This document shows positions 1 to 9,300 of a stretch of DNA of 64,000 nucleotides, one piece after another. How positions within the stretch are numbered: position 1 is the stretch's first letter; every line of letters begins with the position of its first letter. A program made the translations under genes and the position numbers. The notes under the pieces were generated by a model. It was not told the DNA's origin, did no database searches, and worked only from the letters and a program-made list of their open reading frames with translations. This DNA is from Yponomeuta sedellus (lineage: Eukaryota > Arthropoda > Insecta > Lepidoptera > Yponomeutidae). The stretch lies in NCBI GenBank assembly GCA_934045075.1, contig OW203727.1:21954311-22018310 (forward strand). The letters run 5' to 3'.

Positions 1-235
1 AGGGACAAAAGTCCCTGAAACGTAAAAAAATGTCCTCCGAGTACTTGTCGCGGACTCACCGCCTACGGTGTGCGGTCATTTGTTCCTCGGAAATTGACTG
101 AAGCGTACGCTACGGCAGCAAATATTCTGAGATTACATTGTGTTGTAATTTACATAAAGTTGAAAAAGAAAAGGCGTTTTAAAAGAAAACACCGAACTTT
201 TGTCCAGTCCGGTCTCTTCATGTCCTCGGTAACTT

Positions 236-343
236 GAGGGACTTTTTGTACGGGGTACTTTTAGTCCTTCGGGTGCGTTATTCGACACAATCCATAAGAG
301 ATCTATATCGACGGACAAAAAAGTACCCGGGGAATAGTCCCTC
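236..343. repeat. imperfect inverted repeat (hairpin)
   Basis: The arms at 236-267 and 313-343 are inverted copies: GAGGGACT...GGGGTACTTTT.GTCC against its complement, with a loop of about 45 nt. GGAC/GTCC motifs recur from base 1 (AGGGAC-AAAA-GTCCCT). I recognise no gene or named element in bases 1-426. Confidence 0.5.
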
Positions 344-426
344 GTCTGCGCAGGCCTTTAACAACCTTGACAACTACTTTTAGAACCGACTTGCAATGTC
401 GAACCTGGAATCGACAACCGACAAAT

Positions 427-520
427 CGATTTCCGCTAAAAACGGCCGTTTTTAGCAAAACTGCTTTAAAGTCAAGATTCTTGCACCTAGGTTCTTTTTA
501 GCAGGTTCTAAAAATAGCTG
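427..520 (+). repeat. dispersed repeat M, copy 1
   Basis: This shares CGCTAAAAAC, GCGTTTTT-like, CCTAGGTTCT and GTTCTAAAAATAG in the same order with 19287-19402. The copies have diverged, and the type of element is unknown. Confidence 0.5.
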
Positions 521-774
521 CTATATTTATAAAGATTTGTGATGTTTACTTTTTGCAACAACGCGTTATAAAAGAAGATATTATTGCTTTCCTTTGATGG
601 CGCTAATCGACACCGGATAGGGGCTTAATAGCGTTATTTTGATAAAGCGTCTTCGCTTCATTGCACACAACTGCGATTTCTATTTCGTATCCGTGCTTTT
701 GACCGGGTTTTTCCTAATCTCTGTAGGTACTCCTATCGTAATTAGATTCGGTTTAAATGTATTCACATTGGGTT

Positions 775-1077
775 AGTGCATTAAAAAGAATATAATCATG
801 TGGGTACAGCGATATCATTCCGATGTAAAACCTAACTGCAAAGTTAGCACTCGGGGTTGAAAGTGATGCAAATTACTTCAGCCAGATGTCGCTGCCTGTA
901 AGTAATACAGAGAGTAATCTAAAGTGAGTCGCCTGTTAGCTCAGTTGGAAGAGCGCTGGCACGGATAGCCAGAGGTCGCGGGTTCGAATCCTGGCATGGG
1001 CAAAGGAACTTTTAGCCTTTAAATAGGTTTCTAAAATTGTCCTTAGCACGGGTTAGCGCATTAAAAAGAATAGAATT
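775..1077 (+). mobile_element. family A tRNA-like SINE, full unit with repeated tail
   Basis: The tRNA-like core at about 931-1001 has a box A (TTAGCTCAGTTGG) and a box B (GGTTCGAATCC). D, anticodon and T stems can be drawn, but the acceptor stem is degenerate. Upstream is a non-tRNA part starting ATCATGTGGGTAC. Downstream is the tail TTAGCACGGGTTAG.GCATTAAAA. The same tail (AGTGCATTAAAAAGAATA) also precedes the unit, so the element starts and ends with its own tail. The flanks carry a 14-bp direct repeat, ATTCACATTGGGTT (761-774 and 1078-1091), which fits a target-site duplication. A true tRNA gene is unlikely because of the mismatches, the many copies and the shared non-tRNA parts. Confidence 0.85.
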
Positions 1078-1091
1078 ATTCACATTGGGTT

Positions 1092-1492
1092 TTGGCGTCT
1101 CTTCTATAGCAACTGTTAGTGATAACAAAAACATCTGATGATAAATCTATATCCATATTATAGATTTTTGGAAAACTCGTATCTGTCTGTAAAACCAAAT
1201 TTCGTCCTTTATTTACTGAAGTTCTCGCAGCTGTGCGCTGGATTCCATATACATCCCAATACAGATGTTCTGAGAAATTATGTGGGAATATCGCAGCACG
1301 GAGAAACGCAAGCGTCCCAATAATTAGGAATTACTCTACTGCATCGTTGTTATCGCAGTAGCGTGTAACTTTACAGTGTACTAAAAATAAATATCACAAT
1401 AACACATCCGGTATTATTGACCGATAATAACATGCCTATGAGTAAGAGCCTTTGGCGTTTTAGCGTTGCACTATCGCTGCCTAAAATATACA
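1092..1492. other. no recognisable feature
   Basis: AT-rich sequence with short open frames only. I see no splice-flanked coding block and no repeat family member. Confidence 0.5.
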
Positions 1493-1673
1493 TCTCTATA
1501 ATATAAAAATGAATCGCTGAATGTGTTGGTAAGCGCAAATCTCGAGAGCAGCTGAACCGATTTCGCTAATTCTTTTTTTAGAATATTCCTTGAAGTACGA
1601 GAATGATTATTACGGAGAAAAATAAATTAAAGAGTCGACTTTTAGGCGGTACGAAGTTTGCTGGGTCAGCTAG
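1493..1673 (+). mobile_element. Lep1-like non-autonomous Helitron, copy 1
   Basis: It begins TCTCTATAATATAAAAATG after an A and ends GTCAGCTAG before a T. That fits Helitron ends (A|TC...CTRR|T). The body phrase GAATCGCTGAATGTG and the CAGCTGAACCGATTTCGC block are typical of short lepidopteran Helitrons. Confidence 0.8.
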
Positions 1674-1848
1674 TCTATAATATAAAAATTAATCGCTGAA
1701 TGTGTTGGTAAGCGCAAATCTCAAGAGCAGCTGAACCGATTTCGCTTATTCTTTTTTTGAAATATTCATTGAAGTACGAGAATGGTTTTTACAAAGGGAA
1801 AAAAATTAAGAATCGACTGCTAGGCTCTACGAAAATCGGGTTAGCTAG
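1674..1848 (+). mobile_element. Lep1-like non-autonomous Helitron, copy 2 in tandem
   Basis: It starts TCTATAATATAAAAATT immediately after the CTAG of copy 1 and ends GTTAGCTAG. The two copies are similar along their length, so this is a head-to-tail dimer with an exact CTAG|TC junction. Confidence 0.8.
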
Positions 1849-2030
1849 TTTTAAAAAAATATTATTAAAATGGTTGTATTTATTATTAATATTCAAAACA
1901 CAACCAGCTTTAAGCTGATGCGTGTATATCACTATCGTGCTCTTGCCACTACTAAAATTACTATGGCCCAATTTAGGGCCAGTTTCTGAATTGAGCATGT
2001 CACTAAGTAGGTAAACCAATATTATATTTT

Positions 2031-2240
2031 TTTTATGCACTAACCCGTGCTAAGGACAATTTAAAAAAAACTGTACGTAAAACAGAGAGTATTTTAAAGA
2101 AGTTCGTAATTTCACTGATGCTGGTGTGTCACCCATTAGCTCAGTTGGGAGAGCGCTGGCACGGCTAGCCAGAGGTAGCGGGTTCGAGTCCCGGCATGGG
2201 TGGAATTTTTAGCCTCTACATTAGTTTTTAAAAAAGGTAT
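2031..2240 (+). mobile_element. family A SINE, fold-back copy
   Basis: An inverted tail (ATGCACTAACCCGTGCTAAGG, 2035-2055) joins a direct copy that starts near GTACGTAA. The direct copy runs through box A (TTAGCTCAGTTGG), box B (GGTTCGAGTCC) and the 3' region. No clear target-site duplication is seen. Confidence 0.75.
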
Positions 2241-2388
2241 CCAAATTTCTCAGCAAAGAGTGTGATAAAACATTACTTAAGTAACGTTACTTAGTGAAAT
2301 TCCCAATTCAGAAACCGGCCCATAACCTCACTGTATTTTTGGTTGATCCTTAATATTAAATAATCAGAGAAGCACAATTCATGGTAGG

Positions 2389-2727
2389 TATCAATCCTTG
2401 TGTGACCCCACTGCTGGGGCACGGGTCTCCTGCATCGCAGGAAGGTTAGGTCATACTCCACCACGGGGGCCATGTCCGGGTTAGTGGAGGTTTGTAAGAC
2501 AGTGGCGGGCCTTACTGTCAGGAGTTATCAAGCCGCTCATTAGGCTTCTGATATGCCCTAACGACTGCCATTACATGACAACTGGCACCAACGGCTTAGC
2601 GTGCCTTGCGAAGCATGGAAGCGCTCGGAAAAAATGTCACTAGGACGGACACGCATCATGCGCCTATTGTTGCTTAACTCAAGTGATTGAATCCAATCAC
2701 TCGGTTCGACTAAGCCACGAGCGAGCA
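2389..2727 (-). mobile_element. family B 5S-like SINE
   Basis: Near full length, reading right to left. The head at about 2650-2727 includes TTAAGCAACAATAGGCGC; its 5S-like stretch is partly altered here. The body contains AGGCACGCTAAGCCGTTG, and the tail contains GACCCGTGCCCCAGCAGT. Family B is described under the copy at 36216-36585. Confidence 0.8.
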
Positions 2728-2880
2728 TGGTGCAAAGACCAATAAATAAAGACCTTAGATAAATATAAACACATAAGTAATTTAAGATATTTGACTCTAT
2801 GTTGTACAATTGTACAACGCTAAAATACAATCTATAATATATTTTTTAATTATATTGGATCTATAAAATAATAAATTATT

Positions 2881-3169
2881 GTATAGAATCAGGCGTTACT
2901 TTGCGGAAATCCATAATAGCATTAAAAAGTTAAAATTACTTTGCTGAATTCCGCCAAAAATCCATTCGACTTGCATTTGGGAGCCTGAGGATGCCTCGTG
3001 TTAGAGGCGAAACGCGTCGCGTGTTTTCTCACACAAGTATTGGTGTTGGTGGTGGTGTGTTCGTGTCTTGCTTCTGCTTGAAAAAGTGGGAGGGAGGGCG
3101 GTGCATTAGCTAACCGCATGGTGCTTGTGGGATTTTTGGCGGAATTCAGCAAAGTAATTTTAACTTTTT
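2881..3169. mobile_element. hairpin-rich non-autonomous element with 14-bp duplication
   Basis: It is flanked by the exact 14-bp direct repeat AATAATAAATTATT (2867-2880 and 3170-3183). Near-perfect arms of about 40 bp lie at 2924-2963 and 3129-3169 (AATTCCGCCAAAAATCC and its complement). The left end (GTATAGAATCAGGCGTTACT) recurs at 4130. The interior holds a hammerhead-like core at 2985-3013. Confidence 0.7.
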
Positions 3170-3190
3170 AATAATAAATTATTTTTAAAA

Positions 3191-3285
3191 ACCTACTCCG
3201 ACCCGGCCGGGGATCGAACCCGAGACCTTCGGTTTTACAGTCAGCGTGCCAAACCGCTGCGCCATCGAGGCCGTCCAGGATAATG
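3191..3285 (-). mobile_element. tRNA-like SINE head fragment
   Basis: Read on the minus strand it shows a box A (TGGCGCAGCGG) and a box B (GGTTCGATCCC). A near-identical fragment lies at 41508-41548. The non-tRNA body was not identified. Confidence 0.55.
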
Positions 3286-3356
3286 ATCCACGAATTCTAG
3301 ATTTACGAAACCCGGCCCTGATTACCTCATGGAGAGTGTTTTTTTTTCTTCTGCAG

Positions 3357-3390
3357 ATTACGCGAGTTGGAAAAAAACGATAAATAATCC
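3357..3390 (+). CDS. exon a, 34 nt (phase 1 in, 2 out)
   Basis: The acceptor is TTTTTTTTTCTTCTGCAG and the donor CC|GTAAGTATG. In frame it reads YASWKKTINN, and the closing CC plus the A of the next exon gives Pro. Being so short, it is the least secure of the internal exons. Confidence 0.45.
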
Positions 3391-6300
3391 GTAAGTATGA
3401 CAATTATTTGGAAGGAAGGATTTCCTTCCTGTGGATACATCACATTGCGAGGAAACCTGCGCTTGAATGGCTCCGCACGTATTGACTTGTCTTTCCTGGT
3501 GGCTAGGCCGACTACGCTATCACGATGGTATAGGTTTTGGTCAAGCTTACTCCATCTAATAAACTATGTCACAAGCACTACAGCGCCCAAATGGTCCCTT
3601 GCCCATACGGGCTAGATAGTGTGAATGAAGGTCGCTGTATATATCATCAGTATTTCGTAGTTTTACGTCGTTCCGTAGTTCATTATTATTACGTAGTTTT
3701 ATAAAGTAGTGTGTGAAATGAAGATGGAAAGCATACCTATATTATTTTTGTTTATTTATTTACACTTAAATATATGAATGTAGGCTTTATTTTTATATTT
3801 AACTTCCTAGTTTAGTTTCTTAGTATATAAGGGGCCTCGCTGAAAATCAGCGCTTTTTGAATGTTGTGTTCAGAGGCACAACGCACAATTTATAGATTCA
3901 CATTTATCCTAGCCCAAACTGGCATACCCAGTGCAATGTTTACAAGCCAAGGACATCCCAGAAATGGAAATACTCTTTTTCAACATTTTTTTTTATTTAT
4001 GCTTGGTTAATGTTATCTCGATTAAAAATTGAAAACGCCTTAACAAAAACATGGAACAAAACAATCGTATACATGAACAAGCCTTTGTCCCACGACTTCC
4101 GTATTGTGGGTTAAAATGTTTCTATGTTGTATAGAATCAGGCGTTACTTTGTGCAAATCCATTATCGCATTAAAATGAGAAAATAACTTTGCTAAATTCC
4201 GCCAAAAATCCCAGAAGCGCCACCACCGACACAAGTATTGGTGTCGGTGGTGGTGTTCATGTCTTGCTTCTGCTTCAAAAAGTGGGAATGAGATCGGCTG
4301 ATTTTAGCAAAGTAATTTTCACATTTTGTATTTCCGCAAAGTAACGCCTGATTCCATACAACATAGAAACATTCCAATGCACAATACGTAAGTTATGAAA
4401 CAAAGGCTTGTTATGTATCAGATTGTTTTGTTCCATGTTTTCGTTTAGGCGTTTTCTATTTTTAATCGCGATAACATTAACGATGTCTGCCAAAAAAAAT
4501 AAAAAAAACAATGTTGAAAAAGAGTATCAATTTCCATTTTTGGGATGTCCTTTGTTCTAGGGTTGCAAGTGATGCAAATTACTTCAGCCAGATGTTGCTG
4601 CCTGTACGTAATACAGAGAGTATTGCAAAGAGGTTTGAAATCACACTAATGGCGGTGGTCGCCGATTAGCCCTGTTGGGAGAGCGCTGGCACGGTTAGCT
4701 AGAGGTCGCGGGTTCGAGCCCCGGCATGGGTGGAGCCTCTAAATATGATATTAATGCTATTTTTTTATTTGTAACACGGTTCAATTTTACTTTCGACTGT
4801 GACCCTTAGAACTCCGTCGACGACGGTGGCTGTGCCGAAACCGACTACGATACCAGTGACAACTCCGACAACTACAACGACGACACCTAACGAGCGGAAC
4901 AGCGAAAAAAGTATCGTAAACACAACATTAGAATCGTAAGTAAAGTCTTCCGTCACAGATACACATAACAGATTAGTATCCCGCCAATTCATGTGGACTT
5001 TTTAAATTTTAAATATGGAACTCACCCCGCAATAAGCTGCGGCTTATTGCGCTCAAAGAAGTTTGTGCTAAATTCACACTGGCTGTTAGGCACATGGCCG
5101 CAGCATTTTTTTAAATTAGTTTTTTGCAATATAATGCAAATACACACACACACACACACAAATACATACGCACACATCTAAGTACACCTGAATGAGTTAT
5201 CTGTTGATTTTTTAATCGTTATTTTTTATATAATTATTTTAACCAAATTACAATTGTAATCTAAAACTGAGAGAGGGCACTGATCTTGAACATAGATGTT
5301 TTACCTAGCTCAAAGATCAGGGACTTCACTACATCACTTGTACAATTTCAAGTGAATAAATCATTCAATTACGTTAAGCCCTTACGTTACGTGCACCAAA
5401 TCCTGAACCATCCCTGTCTATCTGTCAAATTCCATACTTATTGCGATTGCTGAACGGCAGGACTCTGAGAGGATTTGGCGCGTATAATTGGGCCTCAGTT
5501 CCAAATTTTTTTCTTTAAATCATCAGCGGGTTCCCGACGCAAAACTATTCTGCCACAACGGAAAGTAACAGACGAGAGATATTGAAGCACAGAAACGAAA
5601 CAACAACACAATCACCACTATCGTAAGTAAACCTTCACTAAAAACAGGGAGCTAATTCTCGAAGCGCTCGTAGCCTAGTCGAACCGAGTGATTGGAATCA
5701 ACCACTTAAGTTAAGCAACAACAGTCGCGGTCAAGGTGACCGTGCCGTGACTACCGCTAGTGGCATTTTCCGAGCGTTTCCGTGCTTCGCAGGGCACGAT
5801 AAGCCGTGGGTGCCAGCTGTCATGTAATGGCAGCGTTAAGCCATGTCAGAGGCCTAATGGGCGGCTTTATAACTTCTGACAGTAAGGCACGCCACTGTCT
5901 TACAATCTTCCACCAACCCGGACTTGGGCCCCCGGGTGGAGTATGTTATTAGCAGATGACGTTTTACAAAAAAACACCTTATTACGAAATAAGTTTTTTT
6001 TATCCAGCCTATATAACTATACGTCCTACTCCACCTTCGTTGAGAAAAAGAGTATATGGGACTAAGGACCGCGCCAGCCATTGACAATTTCAAGCGTTGA
6101 AGCAATTGAGCACCTCAGATACCCAAATTTCCCCGTGATGGTTGTCTTCGCGATAGAGAGTATTTATTGTGAATGGGTACAATTATCAAAATTGCACAGA
6201 GAGCAATGGAAAGAGCTGTGCTAGGAATCACACTTCTGGACCGGATCCCGAATGTCGAAATCAGACGCCGAACAAAGGTGGTAGACATCGGCAAACAGGT

Positions 6301-9300
6301 TTCGACTCTGAAGTGGAAGTGGGCGGGTCACTTGGCCAGGCGGAATGATGGCAGATGGACGAAGGCAGTGACAGTGGCGGCCGTGGGAGGGAGAACGGTC
6401 GGTGGGCAGACCAGCAGCCAGATGGTCAGATGACCTATGTAAAGCAGCCGGCAAACAGTGGATGAGACTAGCGCGAGACCGTGCTGGTTGGCGTGGAAAT
6501 GAAGAGGCCTATACCCAGCAGTGGGGTTTACCGGGCTGATGATGATGGCTATGCAGTGAGTGGAATCTTAGAATTCGCAGTTAGTGAGGGTTATTACTAT
6601 GATATTTTTATTGGGGTCGCTGGCTAGATCAGAGCAGCCCCCCCCCCTTCCCTTCTTCCCCTTCTTCCTCATGCAGATCACTGTCTTCACCACAATATAT
6701 GATTTTATTTGTTTATAGGGACAACAGCTCATGTGGAGTGGGCTGTATCCTGGGTATATTTTTTGGACTAGCACTCCTGGCGATAGTTGGCGTAGCAGTG
6801 TTCTACCACTACTATCAGTCCGGGACATATCGTAAGTATGACTTCGTATACTTTTTAGTGAGAATACTAAAAACTTTATAGCTTTAGGATAGAACCCCTA
6901 AGGCTTTTTAGAGACAACCTGAAACTTGCGCCAAACTTGCGTATTGTAACCTTGCAAATGACGACCTATGTGGCACAGCGGTGGCGCATCTGCCTGCCTA
7001 CCATGCGAGAGGTCCCGGGTTCGATCCCCGGGTGGGGACAAAAAAACCTCAGGTCTTGGATGTTTAAATGTCGCTGTTTCTGGTACCCACGACACAGGGT
7101 ATCCTAGTGTGGGTCCAGAAGCTATGTATGTGCCGGTATGTAAATGTAAATGTTGTGTTATTGTTACCACTGATATAAATTAATAAATACTAAATAAAAA
7201 AAATATTATAAATAAAAATAAGAAAAATACAGCTTTACTAAATAAATATCTTTACCTTTAAACTTACTTTGAAGTGGCATTGCTTTTGTACAATAAAAGA
7301 CAGGAAAATCGAAAATATTTAGAGACGTTATCAACCCTTGTATGTCCCCACTGCTGGGGCACGGGTCTCTTCCTGCATCGCAGGAAGGTTAGGCCATACT
7401 CCACCACGGGGGCCAAGTCCGGGTTGGTGGAGGATTGTAAGACAGTGGCGGGCCTTACTGGCAGAAGTTATCAAGCCGCCCATAAGGCCTCTGACATGGC
7501 TTAACGACTGCCATTATATGACAGCCGGCACCAACGGCTTAACGTGCCTTGCGAAGCACGGAAGCGCTCGGAAAAATGCCACTAGCGGTAGTCACGGGAC
7601 GCTCACCCATCCTGTACCTGACCGCGCCTGTTTTTGCTTAACTCAACCGAGCAGAGTGATTGATTCCAATCACTTGATTGTTTTTTTTTTTCTTTTTGTT
7701 GTTGCTTAACCAAGGGATTGATTCCAATCACTCGGTTCGCCTGGGCCCATGACTACCGCTAGTGGCATTTAGAGACACAAATATATATTTTTCTGGCTTT
7801 TCGGGCTCCAAAAAACGATGTGGCTTAAAATTATTAGGGCTTTGCTCAGTCACATTAACAAATAAATAATAAACAAAATGCTGTTTAAGTCTACGTGCCT
7901 TAAACTCATTCCGGTTCCGCGGGGTTGTATTCAAGTTATCTGCCGTGTGCTGTACCAAAAAGTGTTTGGAAAAATTCACATTTTATAGTATTTTCTAAGG
8001 TTAACACGAGCAGTAGACATAATTAAAACTGTTTTTACATGGATTTATGCTCGTTTATTACATTTTTACAATTTTCCAAAGTTTCGGCACTTTTTCAGGT
8101 GCCGTGATCCCGGATGACTGAGGTGACGGGAGTGTTTTAGAAAGCATTAAAGGTTAGTTTACTACCCTCGGCAAAAATTACAAAAGTTAATTATGAAGTT
8201 ACGTTCCAAAGTAGGCAAACCAATTATTTTTATATAAAGTCAACAATATTGATTAATAGTAATTGAAGTTAATATTAAATTTATAATTTACATGAACTTA
8301 AAAATACTGATTATTAATTGAAATTAAAGGAGAATGACCAAAAACAGTCTATGTTGCGCTTTAAGCATTTATCCCTCAAAATGTTTCTTTTGAAAAATAA
8401 TTTCATAGTTTTATTTGAAAAAATAAAAGAAGCAGGGGTTTAAAAGTAATAATTAAAAAATATCTGTATTGATTGTATAACCACGTTGACATCCTTGTGT
8501 ATAGCTAAAAAACTTCAGTACAGATTACATTACAAACACAGATTAGATTAAATTATTGCAAAAATCAAAGAGTATTAAACACGGATGTCAAAAAAGACGG
8601 ATGGAACCTTCTATAATCACATGCGCTATCTGCAAAAAGTCGCAGTATGTAAATGCCTAACACGTCCTTTGCTAAAGGCATAAATAATCTGTGGTCATAA
8701 CCTCAAAACATGGGCTCAAAATTAAGATTTTTCGAAACTCCCATCTAATATTTACATACTATTTTTCTTGCATAATCCAGAGCTATTTTTTTATAGTTTA
8801 CCGTTGGTTTCATCAATGCGCAAGAAGGCGCAAAAATAGACTAACTCCTATAATAAATTGATCATTCTCCTTTTTAACTCTACAGTCACACTTCAAGCAA
8901 GGGGTTCTCATGCACTTAAGCACTGGTTCCCATGCTACCGGTATGTTCCAACCACGATCTCTATTAAAATTTGGATGCCAGCGGATATCTATTGCCTCGC
9001 GTATCATTCTAAGGAAGAAACGGTCTTCTCGGGCTAGAACTTTAACTTTATCGAAGTGTATAAAGTGTTCTGCGACAAGGACCATCTATCTGCGGAACTC
9101 CAGCATGTCAAACGAGTGCTTCGTGCAAACAAGCTCCGCCAAAGAGATCCGCCGGCATCCAAATTTTAATAGAGATCGTGGTTGGAACATACCGGTAACA
9201 TGGGAACCAGTGCTTAAGTGCATGAGACCCCCTTGCTTGAAGTGTGACTGTAGAGTTAAAATTTTTAATTTCAATTAATAATCAGTATTTTTAAGTTCAT

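Noticed and set aside
931..1001. Possible functional tRNA gene
   Set aside because: The clover-leaf is imperfect, and the same core with identical non-tRNA flanks recurs about 20 times, so it is SINE-derived.
4765..4992. 75-codon minus-strand frame rich in Val
   Set aside because: It is the antisense of the Thr/Pro-rich exon; the plus strand has matching splice signals and phase.
7274..7709. Open frames of 76 and 123 codons; similar frames at 20857, 36187, 36230 and 32750
   Set aside because: All are translations of the family B SINE body, with the same peptide phrases in unrelated places.
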